This document shows, piece by piece, positions 33,714 to 43,776 of a DNA stretch of 64,000 nucleotides (positions are counted from its first letter, which is position 1; every line of letters begins with the position of its first letter). The notes beneath the pieces were generated by a model. It saw nothing but the letters and a program-made list of their open reading frames with translations, was not told where the DNA came from and ran no database searches. The position numbers and the translations under genes are program-made. The DNA is from Parabacteroides sp. (GTDB taxonomy: Bacteria > Bacteroidota > Bacteroidia > Bacteroidales > Tannerellaceae): positions 62,001-126,000 of the forward strand of contig DXVO01000029.1 in NCBI GenBank assembly GCA_019417325.1, read 5' to 3'.

Positions 33714-34487
33714 TCATATTTGCGAATAAGGCAACGGTGAAAGAAACAGACTAGTATTCCGAGTGGCCGTGTGGGCATATTTCCGTAAATTCTTGATTTC
33801 TATCCAGTCTGGATGTGACCGAAATCGATTCCAGGCGGCATTACGTGCCGGTTCGTCCTTATACCAAGTGAGATACATAACTGCCGGCATAACCGGACCG
33901 GCCAAAACTTCGCCATAGCAGACAGAGTTGATGCCGACTTTGTCGAAGACCGCTATCTCGTCTTTGTTGAACATCTCGACTTTCCGCCGGTTGGCCTCTT
34001 CGTTGGGGCTGTGGTAGGTACGTAGTTCGAACAATGTCCGGCTCTTGTCCGGCATCAACAGAGCGGGAACTTTGTCGAAGGCTTCGCAGAGATAACCTTC
34101 AATGTTGAAATAGGCCGGATTGGGAGCCGTCTTGTCGAAATAAGGTTGTGCTTCCTTTCGGAAGACCGGGTCGTCCCAGAGCGTTCGTTTCACCTGCAGG
34201 TAGGTTGTGATATCGGGATAGATGAACAGTAAAATACGTCGCTCTTTTTCCTCTTTCTGATAAGGGATGAAAGCGCCAACCTTGATCTTTTTTCGGTTAT
34301 AGGCTGGGATCAAAATGTTACGGAAGAAGTCGTCCAGACCGCTATCGGTTTTCTCCAATGTGTAGATGCGCCATTCGTATAACTGTTTCTTGAGCGAAAC
34401 AGTCTGTCCGGAGGTGGCAGCTATTGTGTTGATAACCGGAAAAGTGGACAGCAGCCCGGTCAGTTTCATAAAGTGTCTTCTTTGCAT
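33714..34487 (-). CDS. NIPSNAP-family exported protein with Tat-type leader
   Basis: 257 residues from the ATG at 34487. The leader MQRRHFMKLTGLLSTFPVI carries a twin-arginine motif (RRHFMK). Two NIPSNAP-type ferredoxin-like repeats follow: YEWRIYTLEKTDSGLDDFF near residue 37 and LFELRTYHSPNEEANRRKVE near 145. NIPSNAP proteins in Bacteroidota and Planctomycetes sit in carbohydrate loci; their activity is unknown. It ends the minus-strand run that begins with SusC and follows the GH92 gene after 66 bases. Confidence 0.8.
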   Translation of the reverse strand: MQRRHFMKLTGLLSTFPVINTIAATSGQTVSLKKQLYEWRIYTLEKTDSGLDDFFRNILIPAYNRKKIKVGAFIPYQKEEKERRILLFIYPDITTYLQVKRTLWDDPVFRKEAQPYFDKTAPNPAYFNIEGYLCEAFDKVPALLMPDKSRTLFELRTYHSPNEEANRRKVEMFNKDEIAVFDKVGINSVCYGEVLAGPVMPAVMYLTWYKDEPARNAAWNRFRSHPDWIEIKNLRKYAHTATRNTSLFLSPLPYSQI

Positions 34488-34553
34488 GGGACCATTGAAT
34501 TTAGATGAAAAATAAGTTAGTAGACCTGAATTATGGCTGGATAATTCCAAGAA

Positions 34554-36821
34554 TTATTCAGTATCCGTATCTAACGGACGATTGGCAGGCAATGCCCCAA
34601 ATTGTTTGTTCGGCTGGGCCCCCATGAGAAAAGTCAAGTTTCCACCTTTCATTACATCCTCATAAAGGATATACGACTTTTCGTAAGCTTGGCCGTTGAA
34701 CGTTACAGATTGGATATAGATATTCTCCTTACTGTTATTCTCGGCAACGATTTCAAAAGTCTTTCCTTCTGGCAAACGAATCGAGATCTTATCAAACAAG
34801 GGACTGCCAAAGACCAGTACCCCACAAGAAGGATTCACTTGATAAAATCCCATGGCGGACATCACATGCCAAGCGGACATTTGTCCACAATCTTCGTTAC
34901 CAATGATTCCGTCCGGTTGATCCGTGTAAAATTGTTCTTGGATCTGACGGACTTTTTCTGCCGTCTTCCATTGTTCACCGGCATAAGGATATAGATAAGC
35001 AATGTGATGGCTCGGCTCATTCCCGTGAGCATATTGTCCGATCAGTCCGGAAACATCCAAGGCAACGCCTTCGAGGCTTAATTCAGTCACGAAGAACTGA
35101 TCCAATTTTTTCGTAAAAGGTTCATCTCCACCAAACAATTCGATCAATCCATAGGGGTCTTGAGGTACGAAGAAAGTATACTGCCATCCATTACCTTCCG
35201 TAAAGAGATGATACTTTTTCGTTGCATCGGCCGGATCATAAGGTTCAAACCATTTACCATTCCCTAAGATCGGACGTATAAAATTGGTCTCTTTATCGAA
35301 ATACTTGGCATAATACTTACCCCGTTTCATATAAGCATAGAAATCTTCTGTCTTACCCATTTTTTTTGCCATCAAAGCCGTTCCCCAATCATCTGCCGCA
35401 TACTCCATGGCAACGGATGTCGCTTCGCGAAGGCTGTCACACGGGATGTAACCCAAGTCACGAACGTTGTGTGTGCCACGCTGAATTGAAGAATGCGCTG
35501 TTTTTTTCATCGCTTCAAGAGCTCGATTCGCATCAAATCCGTTAAAACCTTTCAGATAGGCATCGGCAATCACCGGCACTGAACTATAGCCAGGCATACA
35601 ATTGGTTTCATTTCCCAGTAAATGCCAGATTGGGAGCTTACCCTGTTGATCACAAATACTCAAGAACGAATTGACAATGTCGTTCACCTTTTCCGGAGCA
35701 ATGATGGTATAGAGTGGATGCAACGTGCGATAAGTATCCCACAAAGAGAACGTAGAATAGTTCGTCCATGTGTTGTTGGAATAGATTTTATCGTCTTGAC
35801 CACGAAATTCCCCGTTTACATCACAAAAGAGTGTAGGCGCGATAAAGGCATGATATAAGGAAGTATAAAAAATCTTTTTCCCCCGTTCATCTGATGTGGA
35901 GATATCCATGCAAGCCAATTGTTCGTTCCATTTACGAATCGCCTCTTTATGTACTTTCTCAAAATTCCATCCCGAAAGTTCGGCATTCATATTGGCCGCT
36001 GCATTTGCACAGCTGACTGATGAAAGAGCTACCTTGACACTCACCTTACGGGGATTGTCTTTAAAGGTGAGAACTCCTTTTGAACCAGCACATTTCAATT
36101 CATCTTTTCCAACTTCCTTGTCATCATCAAAAACTTGCAACTCACTGATTTTTGCATCCGTCTTCAAAACAAAGAAAGTTTTCTGCATTGGAGACCAGCC
36201 TTTTGAAAAACGATATCCTTCCACTGTGTTCTCATCGACTTTCTTCAAATAAGTCATAACTGAACGGTCTCCATTTCCCTCTTTCAAATTAATCAACAGA
36301 CGTGGTGTTTCTACTTTCGGATAAGAATATCGATGTAAGGCAACTCGCTCTGTGGCAGTCAACTCTACCTTGACCCCATTATCCATCAATAAGGAATAAT
36401 AGCCCGGAGAAACTGATTCGGTGTCATGCGAGTAATAGGAGGAACAGCAACCTTCAATATTGTTTTGTTCACCCCGTTTCGTTCGTACCTCTCCCGTATA
36501 AGGCATCAACAGGATATCACCCAAATCGGTACATCCAGTTCCACTTAAATGCGTATGACTAAAACCTATGATGACACTATCCGAATAGTGATAGCCTGAA
36601 CACCAATCCCATCCTTTATGGATATTCTGTGGTCCGACTTGAACCATTCCAAACGGCACATTCGCACCGACAAACACGTGGCCATGACCACCTGACCCTA
36701 TAATTGGGTCCACATACTTCACATAGTCCAAGCTTCCTTCAGCCTCAGTACAAGAGGGAACCACTGTACATGTTAAAAAGCAACAAGCCATGAACTTTAC
36801 ATACGACTTCCAATTAGACAT
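34554..36821 (-). CDS. GH92 alpha-mannosidase lipoprotein
   Basis: 755 residues from the ATG at 36821 (MSNWKSYVKFMACCFLTCTV; the frame is open further upstream, but that text has no leader). Lipobox VPSC. Family 92 exo-alpha-mannosidase: KYVDPIIGSGGHGHVFVGA at the start of the mature protein, a central (alpha/alpha)6 domain, and IGNEDCGQMSAWHVMSAMGF, the conserved catalytic/calcium-site region. GH92 enzymes are Ca-dependent and remove terminal alpha-mannose (1,2, 1,3, 1,4 or 1,6) from N-glycans or mannans. Associated with the SusC/SusD/DUF3823 genes just upstream. Confidence 0.92.
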   Translation of the reverse strand: MSNWKSYVKFMACCFLTCTVVPSCTEAEGSLDYVKYVDPIIGSGGHGHVFVGANVPFGMVQVGPQNIHKGWDWCSGYHYSDSVIIGFSHTHLSGTGCTDLGDILLMPYTGEVRTKRGEQNNIEGCCSSYYSHDTESVSPGYYSLLMDNGVKVELTATERVALHRYSYPKVETPRLLINLKEGNGDRSVMTYLKKVDENTVEGYRFSKGWSPMQKTFFVLKTDAKISELQVFDDDKEVGKDELKCAGSKGVLTFKDNPRKVSVKVALSSVSCANAAANMNAELSGWNFEKVHKEAIRKWNEQLACMDISTSDERGKKIFYTSLYHAFIAPTLFCDVNGEFRGQDDKIYSNNTWTNYSTFSLWDTYRTLHPLYTIIAPEKVNDIVNSFLSICDQQGKLPIWHLLGNETNCMPGYSSVPVIADAYLKGFNGFDANRALEAMKKTAHSSIQRGTHNVRDLGYIPCDSLREATSVAMEYAADDWGTALMAKKMGKTEDFYAYMKRGKYYAKYFDKETNFIRPILGNGKWFEPYDPADATKKYHLFTEGNGWQYTFFVPQDPYGLIELFGGDEPFTKKLDQFFVTELSLEGVALDVSGLIGQYAHGNEPSHHIAYLYPYAGEQWKTAEKVRQIQEQFYTDQPDGIIGNEDCGQMSAWHVMSAMGFYQVNPSCGVLVFGSPLFDKISIRLPEGKTFEIVAENNSKENIYIQSVTFNGQAYEKSYILYEDVMKGGNLTFLMGAQPNKQFGALPANRPLDTDTE

Positions 36822-36939
36822 TGTTATTAGATTAAAAATAATTAAATTCATTCGATTTATCCCTATCCACATTTCCTGTAAACCGATAACGATATGTGTG
36901 TACAGTGAAACGGAAGCGGAATCTCCGACTTTCATAATT

Positions 36940-36969
36940 AATGAAGGGGCTTAATTAAGCCCCTTCATT
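36940..36969 (-). terminator. 30-bp perfect palindrome between DUF3823 and GH92
   Basis: AATGAAGGGGCTTAA is followed directly by its exact reverse complement. It starts two bases past the DUF3823 stop. Only a weak U-rich tail follows on the minus strand, so it may be an attenuator or an mRNA-stabilising hairpin separating the susCD part from GH92 rather than a full stop. Confidence 0.55.
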
Positions 36970-36971
36970 GG

Positions 36972-37691
36972 TTAGTTCTGTATTTTCAATTGCAAAGAGG
37001 GAGCATAATTATACTTTGCATTAGGAACATCGATCAAAGCTCCGACACGAAAATAGTAGGTTTCACCTTTCTTAAAAGATGATGTAGATAAATTCAACGT
37101 AAAAGTTTCACCTCTATCCTTAAAAGACCGGTTCACATTTTCCACTTTTTTATCCAAAGCAAATTGATTGCCGGCAATCCTATCTATGTGTCCAAACACT
37201 CCTACTTCCTTTACTTTGTTTTCTACCGTGGGAGTAATCGTAAAAGAGGCTATGATATTTTCTCCCTCTTGTCGAACCGAAGCATTCGAAACACGAATAT
37301 AAGGTTGGACATCAAAATTCAAGGTATTGTCACCTTTCTTTACCCTGTATGCCTTCAGTGTGTCAGGTTTCACAAAGTTACTTTCGTTGAAATAGATGTC
37401 ATAGTCAGCGACAAACATTAAATCGTTACGGTACTCACCGTTTACTTTAAAGATCATCTGTTGTTCTTCAGAGACCTCCCAGCCAAGTTCTTTATAAATG
37501 ATTTTTGAACCATTTTCAATGTCTTGCTCGATCAAAGATCCGTCTTTAATGTCTCTTACCGCTCCAGATATTGAAGCATTAGGCCCGTCAAAGTTATCTA
37601 CTTCACAAGAAGCTAACGTGACCATACAAAAAGAAACAGCCAAAAACAAACGACTCAGTTTCTTCTCTCGATAGTTAGATATATGTTTCAT
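36972..37691 (-). CDS. DUF3823 surface glycan-binding-type lipoprotein
   Basis: 239-residue lipoprotein (lipobox LASC). The N-terminal part matches DUF3823 (CEVDNFDGPNASISGAVRD, then GWEVSEEQQMIFKVNGEYRN and NTLNFDVQPYIRV); the C-terminal part is a second beta-sandwich. These proteins regularly follow SusD in polysaccharide utilisation loci and are presumed outer-surface ligand-binding partners. It lies 17 bases after the susD-like gene. Confidence 0.82.
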   Translation of the reverse strand: MKHISNYREKKLSRLFLAVSFCMVTLASCEVDNFDGPNASISGAVRDIKDGSLIEQDIENGSKIIYKELGWEVSEEQQMIFKVNGEYRNDLMFVADYDIYFNESNFVKPDTLKAYRVKKGDNTLNFDVQPYIRVSNASVRQEGENIIASFTITPTVENKVKEVGVFGHIDRIAGNQFALDKKVENVNRSFKDRGETFTLNLSTSSFKKGETYYFRVGALIDVPNAKYNYAPSLQLKIQN

Positions 37692-37708
37692 ATTTTTAAA
37701 ATAGAAAT

Positions 37709-39613
37709 TTAATAATTAGGATTCTGAATCAAAGAGTTTCCTTCAATACCCGGAATCGGACGATAATAAGCCAAGGGTAAGAAACTTTTAGCTGCATTAT
37801 TGGGCTCGACATTGGCACGAACAAAGATATACTTCAAGCTACCAGTCGTAAAATCAGCCATAGGTACCATTCCTTGACGTTGATGAACATTATCGAAAGA
37901 GGTATGTAATTCTCTACGACGGAAGAAATCCCAAACAGAGATATTTTCAATGGCAAACTCTGAACGACGTTCAAGACGAACATGTTCCGGTGTAAGATCT
38001 TGATTGTCCCGGAAACCGGCGCGATGACGGACTTCATTCATGGCCTGCTTAGCTGTGATAGTACCCGGTGCATCAGCCAACCCACTTTCTGCCACAGCTT
38101 CGGCATAATTAAGTAGGACTTCAGCATAACGAATTTCGGGGAACGGAGTCACGACCTGATTCTCCAACTGATCCGAATTATCACCCTTAAGGTATTTCTT
38201 AATCAAAAAACCAGAACGAGTTCCATTGTTACGGTTGCTGACAAAACCGGACACAAGAGTTTCATCAGAATTACCCTTACCATTATAAGTTTCACCATTA
38301 AATTCATATTTATCATTCGCTAACCAAATGGCACTACCGTCTTGGCGAACGATACCACCTTGAATCACGATTGTTTTTTGTCCCCAAACATCATCTGGAA
38401 GTAACACCGTAGCATATAAGCGAGGGTCACGATTCTTATAAATATCACGAACATTGTCGTAACGTTTATAGGGAATATTGTTATGATATCCTTCGTAATC
38501 TTCATTTCCGTCCGTTCTAGTCACATACTTAACGTTGTATGTTCCTGCTTTTGTTTCCGGATCCATCGTCTGATAGCTTTCAACTAATTCAAGCGTAGGG
38601 TTGATACGCCCTCCCCAGTCGATCGACAATTGATTGGGTTCCTGGTATTTTCCAAAATTATGGGCGACACCCGGATAGGTATAGCGTCTGATAAAAATAA
38701 CTTCCGGATTACCCACCCCGTCAGTGAATACTTTAGAATAGTTAGCAACAGCTTCATCGACCGTAGTAGGAGATGTACCCCCACTCAATGCAAAAAGGTT
38801 ACTTTTTATGACTACAGCAGCAGCATCGATACACTGCTGGTAAAAGTCCTGGATGTCTGCTTGAGTAAAACCTCCGACCAACTTACGTTCTACCGCTTCA
38901 CCGGTCAAAGCCGCGCTGTTACGATCCCAGAATTTACCAACAGAAGCTGCATACAAAGCGGCTCTTGATTTCAACGCATAGGCTGTGTATTTATTGGCTC
39001 GCTCTTGTACATTATTGTCCGGAAGATACATGGCAGCGCTATCGCATTGCGCCAAAACGAACTTCCACGTGTCCACTTCCGTACTACGGGGAACCTTAAC
39101 CTCTTCATTGTCTCCATTAAACTCTTGAAGTTCTGAAATCAAAGGGACACCTCCATATCGACGGGCCAAAGCAAAATAAGCATACGCCATCATAAAATGA
39201 TATTCTCCACGTAGTGTAACTAATGTCTGTGGGTCAGAAGGATGCATATTGGGTATGACAGACTTTAGTTCATTAAACTTACGAATATCTTGATAAAGCA
39301 CATTCCAATTGTTATACCGACTGGTTTCTCCGGCAAAATCATTGTATTCACTATGAATAGCATCGGGAGAACCTGTAGTATTATTACTACCCATACGGGG
39401 GTTGTTCTCATTATAGTTTCCACAATAATTATACCGAAAGTCTTCCATGGGCAGATCATAATATAGACCACTCATATAGGCATTTATTCCACCGTCACTC
39501 GCAAAAAGATTATCACCGGTCAGTTTATTTTTGGGTTCTACTTCCAAAAAATCACAAGAGATCATAGTTGCCAACAATCCGAAAGCGAAAACTGATTTAT
39601 ATATTTTTTTCAT
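37709..39613 (-). CDS. SusD/RagB-family nutrient-binding lipoprotein
   Basis: 634-residue outer-surface lipoprotein (lipobox MISC, then DFLEVEPKNKLTGDNLF). SusD features: TPR-like helical N-terminal half (TLRGEYHFMMAYAYFALARRYGGVPLI) and the C-terminal RagB/SusD region (RYAEVLLNYAEAVAESG, then ERRSEFAIENISVWDFFRRR). It forms the lid of the SusC transporter. Immediately follows the SusC-like gene. Confidence 0.94.
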   Translation of the reverse strand: MKKIYKSVFAFGLLATMISCDFLEVEPKNKLTGDNLFASDGGINAYMSGLYYDLPMEDFRYNYCGNYNENNPRMGSNNTTGSPDAIHSEYNDFAGETSRYNNWNVLYQDIRKFNELKSVIPNMHPSDPQTLVTLRGEYHFMMAYAYFALARRYGGVPLISELQEFNGDNEEVKVPRSTEVDTWKFVLAQCDSAAMYLPDNNVQERANKYTAYALKSRAALYAASVGKFWDRNSAALTGEAVERKLVGGFTQADIQDFYQQCIDAAAVVIKSNLFALSGGTSPTTVDEAVANYSKVFTDGVGNPEVIFIRRYTYPGVAHNFGKYQEPNQLSIDWGGRINPTLELVESYQTMDPETKAGTYNVKYVTRTDGNEDYEGYHNNIPYKRYDNVRDIYKNRDPRLYATVLLPDDVWGQKTIVIQGGIVRQDGSAIWLANDKYEFNGETYNGKGNSDETLVSGFVSNRNNGTRSGFLIKKYLKGDNSDQLENQVVTPFPEIRYAEVLLNYAEAVAESGLADAPGTITAKQAMNEVRHRAGFRDNQDLTPEHVRLERRSEFAIENISVWDFFRRRELHTSFDNVHQRQGMVPMADFTTGSLKYIFVRANVEPNNAAKSFLPLAYYRPIPGIEGNSLIQNPNY

Positions 39614-39624
39614 CTTTTCCTTAG

Positions 39625-42600
39625 TTAAAATGTGAGATTTACACCAAAATTATAAGACTTCTGAAGAGGATATTGGAATCCGTTACCGTCAACGATTTCC
39701 GGATCAAAATTTCTAAGATAACTATTACAGATCACAAACGGATTGAAACAGTTCACATAGAGACGAAGATTAGACAATCCCGTTCCTTTTAACCAACCTT
39801 TAGGGAAAGTATAACCTAACTCGGCATTCTTCAGACGTAAATAAGTGGCATTCACACGACGAATATCACTTTCCAGACGATTCGCCCCATTGTCATCGTT
39901 CGTACGGCGTGCTGCCGGATATTTTCCAGGTATCCATTCACTGTTAGGATCATATATATCTTCCAAATGCCAACGGTCATAATAGAATGAGGGTGAATTT
40001 GCATAATTATTAGCAAGTACCTCACCTAATATTTCACCATATCGCAATGAATACATTCCGGCTCCTTGCCACAACATCGTAAAATCAAATCCCTTATAAG
40101 AAGCATTAAAGTTGATACCAAAGTTAAGTTTAGGTTGTCCCGTGAAAAAGTCCGGTAATTGATCTTTATCATTAATTACACCATCACCATTGGTATCCTG
40201 ATGAATATAGTCTCCCGGAAGGGTCTTTGAATTACCAAATTTAGTAGTTTCGATGACCCCATTCCGAATTTGATCATAATTCTGATACTGACCGATTACT
40301 TTGTATCCCCAACCGATATCTCCCCAACGGTTGATATTACTGTTTCTCCAACGATCATAACTACTCTTAAAAGGTGCTCTTTCTGAATAAATGACCTGCC
40401 ATCTACCGATGTTCATATTACCAGAAACAGAATATCTGAAATCATTGACACTTCCGGAATGCCCAATCATAAATTCAAATCCTTGATTACGATCGCTATT
40501 TAAATTTTCTTGAGGAAGAGAAGCTCCGAAAGTATTGGGCAAGGAATTCGCACGCGTAGTTAAAAGACCTTCCCGATCCCTACGATAAATATCGGCAGAG
40601 AAATCTAACTTACCATCCCACAAAGTCAGGTCAACTCCAAGGTTAATCGTTTTGGAGGTTACCCAAGTGAGTTCACGATTGACAAGCCCGGAATTGGTAA
40701 AACCATTCGTAAATTTACCGTCAGAAGAAATTACATATCCATTATACCCCGTATAACTCGGAAGATATTGGAAAGGATTACCGGCATCTTCTCCGGAAAC
40801 GCCATAAGAGCCTCTCAACTTTAAGTTTGTTACAATATCAGTATGGCCCTTGATAAATGATTCTTCGCTAATGCGCCATCCGGCAGATACAACAGGAAAG
40901 AATCCCCAACGTTGGTCGGGTGCATACCGATAAGATCCATCTTCACGGAAAGCAAACTCAACCATATACCGATGTGCATAATCGTAACTAAATTTACCTA
41001 TGACAGATAAAAGCGTTATTTTGTCTGTCCATCCACTTGTTTGCTGACCATTGGTAGGTGCACGGTCTATATTATCTATAGTAAAGAAATCACCTTCATA
41101 TTCTCGATAAGCTTTAATGTATCTACTATTATCCTCTCGCGCCTCAATGACAGCGGTCATATCCACAAAATGTTTCTTGTTAAATTCGTTATGATAAATC
41201 AATTGCCCCTGCATATTTACACGCGTGGTATTAGTCGTTTCATCCGAAATACTGGGATTATAATTATCGGAGGGAGAATAGGTGTCATTACTTGCCGAAT
41301 AGGTATAATTGACACAGCGTTTCTGAACTTTCGTATCGGTATATCCCTTATTATCATAAGCACCCTGAAGTCTAATTTTAAGACCCGGCACATAAGGTAT
41401 TGCATAGTTCACACCTACGGTAGATTGAAACAATCGTGTACGCCACTCCCGATAACCGAACACATCACGATCTGCAAACTGAACCGGATTATCATTCAAA
41501 GGCATAGGACGGTTGAAGTAGTTCGGATTGTTGTTTGCATAAATCGTTTCTGAAGGAATGGTTCCATTCGTCGCCTTATTCAAATAGAAGAAAGCACCAT
41601 TCCATGTACCGGGTTGTTTTCGCAAATCCGTAAATCCGGATAAAATCAAGTCCACAGATAAACGGTCATTTACTTTAATAGTAGTTCCACTACGGAAAGA
41701 AAGCTTATTATAACCGATATCTCCACTTTGGAGTAAACCGTTATCAGTCATAAAACCTAAACTTGCATAACTTTGAATACGATCGTTACCTCCCTCAAGT
41801 TTTACATTATGTTGGTGCTGAAAAGCCGATTTCTTAAAGACCGCACTGTACCAATCCACAGAAGGAAGAGCCTGATATTCTTGAAGTGCTTCACGAGATG
41901 AGAAATAAGGAGTTCCGGTAGAGAAGAAACTATCTTCATTCCGGATGTCCCAGTATTGGGAAGAATTCATCATCTCTGTGACTCTCGTCGGTTTGGAAAA
42001 ACCAACTGAACCATCATAGGATACTTTGACTGGACCTTTATTTCCTGTTTTGGTCTTTACAATAATGACACCATTTTGAGAGTTTATACCATAAATCGCT
42101 GCAGCACCGTCTTTCAAGAGAGATATACTCTCAATATCTTCCGGATTTAAACGCTGAAATTCAGAACCATCATTACGAACAACCCCATCAATAACATACA
42201 TAGGTTCGCCCATACAACGTACTCTGATATTCGTATCGAAAGCACCCGGAGCACCGTTGTTCTGACGAATGACAAGTCCAGGTATTTTACCTTGAAGAGC
42301 TACCATCAAAGAAGGGGTCTTGGAAGTCTTTATGTCGTCACCAGAAATACTGGCAACCGCCCCAGTAACACTAACTTTCTTTTGAGAGCCATAACCAACG
42401 ACAACCACTTCGTCCAACATTTCATTATCGGCAAGCATGGACACTTTTATCGTATTTTGATTTCCAATTTTTAATACAGTCTCTTTATATCCAATATAAG
42501 AAAATATCAACTCTGCACCTTGATTAACAGAGATCGTGAATTTTCCATCCATATCCGAAACTGTACCTATATCTGTGTTTTTAACACGGATATTTACTCC

Positions 42601-42792
42601 GACTAAAACTTCACCCGTAGAAGCGTCTACGATAGTTCCAAAAACCTCTTTTTCTTGTGTAGTTCTGGATTGGAGGGTGTTACTAAATGTGTTAGGATAA
42701 ATATTTTCCGATGCAGGATATGCATTTATAAAACCTACACAGGAACAGAGAATTATCCCTCCCCTCCTTAAAAAAAAGGAAAAATGTTTCAT
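39625..42792 (-). CDS. SusC/RagA-family TonB-linked outer-membrane transporter
   Basis: 1055 residues. Leader, then a carboxypeptidase-regulatory-like domain (about 50-125, GTIVDASTGEVLVGVNIRVK), the TonB-box-like DEVVVVGYGSQKK, a plug domain (about 130-250) and a 22-strand barrel ending in a C-terminal Phe (YNFGVNLTF). Imports the substrate bound by SusD using TonB energy. No sigma/anti-sigma pair is adjacent; the IclR regulator far upstream is the nearest candidate controller. Confidence 0.95.
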   Translation of the reverse strand: MKHFSFFLRRGGIILCSCVGFINAYPASENIYPNTFSNTLQSRTTQEKEVFGTIVDASTGEVLVGVNIRVKNTDIGTVSDMDGKFTISVNQGAELIFSYIGYKETVLKIGNQNTIKVSMLADNEMLDEVVVVGYGSQKKVSVTGAVASISGDDIKTSKTPSLMVALQGKIPGLVIRQNNGAPGAFDTNIRVRCMGEPMYVIDGVVRNDGSEFQRLNPEDIESISLLKDGAAAIYGINSQNGVIIVKTKTGNKGPVKVSYDGSVGFSKPTRVTEMMNSSQYWDIRNEDSFFSTGTPYFSSREALQEYQALPSVDWYSAVFKKSAFQHQHNVKLEGGNDRIQSYASLGFMTDNGLLQSGDIGYNKLSFRSGTTIKVNDRLSVDLILSGFTDLRKQPGTWNGAFFYLNKATNGTIPSETIYANNNPNYFNRPMPLNDNPVQFADRDVFGYREWRTRLFQSTVGVNYAIPYVPGLKIRLQGAYDNKGYTDTKVQKRCVNYTYSASNDTYSPSDNYNPSISDETTNTTRVNMQGQLIYHNEFNKKHFVDMTAVIEAREDNSRYIKAYREYEGDFFTIDNIDRAPTNGQQTSGWTDKITLLSVIGKFSYDYAHRYMVEFAFREDGSYRYAPDQRWGFFPVVSAGWRISEESFIKGHTDIVTNLKLRGSYGVSGEDAGNPFQYLPSYTGYNGYVISSDGKFTNGFTNSGLVNRELTWVTSKTINLGVDLTLWDGKLDFSADIYRRDREGLLTTRANSLPNTFGASLPQENLNSDRNQGFEFMIGHSGSVNDFRYSVSGNMNIGRWQVIYSERAPFKSSYDRWRNSNINRWGDIGWGYKVIGQYQNYDQIRNGVIETTKFGNSKTLPGDYIHQDTNGDGVINDKDQLPDFFTGQPKLNFGINFNASYKGFDFTMLWQGAGMYSLRYGEILGEVLANNYANSPSFYYDRWHLEDIYDPNSEWIPGKYPAARRTNDDNGANRLESDIRRVNATYLRLKNAELGYTFPKGWLKGTGLSNLRLYVNCFNPFVICNSYLRNFDPEIVDGNGFQYPLQKSYNFGVNLTF

Positions 42793-42869
42793 AATAATTA
42801 AATAAAATTAACAAAAAAAATAAACTATAATATCAAAACCCATTAGGTAAGGTTTCAAAGGGATCTACA

Positions 42870-43763
42870 TTATTCAATAACTTGGACCGATGTCAACATA
42901 CCAATATTCGTCTTATCATTCAGACTCCAAACAACTTTTCCGTCTTTATCCAACTCATAAAGTTGCGGGCTATTGGCTTCTCTCGATTTTTTATCATGTC
43001 CTTGCCAATTCGTCACATAAAGACCACCGTTAGCAGAACGACAGACTTGACCGACAAAAAAGACAACGAAATCTTGAATATCATCTCTTCCTATCCGATG
43101 AAGTGTTTCTCCATTATCAAGATTCATTTCAGTCAAACAATTGGCATCGCCATTAGACACCAAGTAATTACCATTATTCAGAGCCATAATACTGAAAGGA
43201 TTTCCTTCCACTTTTATGGTCTTTACCAACTCTCCCTTAGGCGTAATTTCGCGAATTTCCGAACGGGAATAGATAGGAATATAATAATTACCATGATTGT
43301 TCTTACGAATTTGTCGGAATTGAAGACCAGGTTTGCTTATACCCGTTTCATACTCAGTTTTCGAAAGGATTTCCCCTTTCGAATTAACTTCCATAATTAC
43401 GGCAGGATGTCCGGTCCAAGCCAACAAGTAATTTCCATCAGACAAAAGAGCTGCCGTTTGCATCTGACAACTATCCGGAGCTGCTATATTCCAAAGCTGC
43501 TTATGATCACGGGTGATAAGCATGGCTCCACGACGATAAGAGAATAAGACATTTTTCTCAGGAGTCATCACTGCGGAATTACATTCCCAACTCTCATCAA
43601 ATGAATGTTCCCATTCTATTTGTTTAGCCTGCTTATCAAGAATGACAATTTTATTCCAATGAGAACCTGCCAAAAGAAACTTCTGATCGTCTTTCTTCGA
43701 TTGGCAAGAACATATTGCGAATAAAAACAAAGCTGAGCAGAGGACACCAATGAACTTATTCAT
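42870..43763 (-). CDS. Beta-propeller lipoprotein
   Basis: 297-residue lipoprotein (lipobox CSC near residue 20). About six repeating blades (KFLLAGSHWNKIVILDK, NYLLAWTGHPAVIMEV, NYYIPIYSRSEIREI, NYLVSNGDANCLTEMN, GLYVTNWQGHD) resemble BamB/PQQ-like or NHL propellers. There are no recognisable catalytic residues. It sits between the LsrF-like aldolase and SusC, so it may present or sense the substrate; this is inference. Confidence 0.7.
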   Translation of the reverse strand: MNKFIGVLCSALFLFAICSCQSKKDDQKFLLAGSHWNKIVILDKQAKQIEWEHSFDESWECNSAVMTPEKNVLFSYRRGAMLITRDHKQLWNIAAPDSCQMQTAALLSDGNYLLAWTGHPAVIMEVNSKGEILSKTEYETGISKPGLQFRQIRKNNHGNYYIPIYSRSEIREITPKGELVKTIKVEGNPFSIMALNNGNYLVSNGDANCLTEMNLDNGETLHRIGRDDIQDFVVFFVGQVCRSANGGLYVTNWQGHDKKSREANSPQLYELDKDGKVVWSLNDKTNIGMLTSVQVIE

Positions 43764-43776
43764 GTTCTAATTGTCC

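Noticed and set aside
35622..36252. Plus-strand frames inside the GH92 gene
   Set aside because: Shadows of the mannosidase; no ribosome site or family match.
36822..36935. N-terminal extension of the GH92 protein
   Set aside because: The lipoprotein leader starts at the internal Met at 36821; the extension would bury it.
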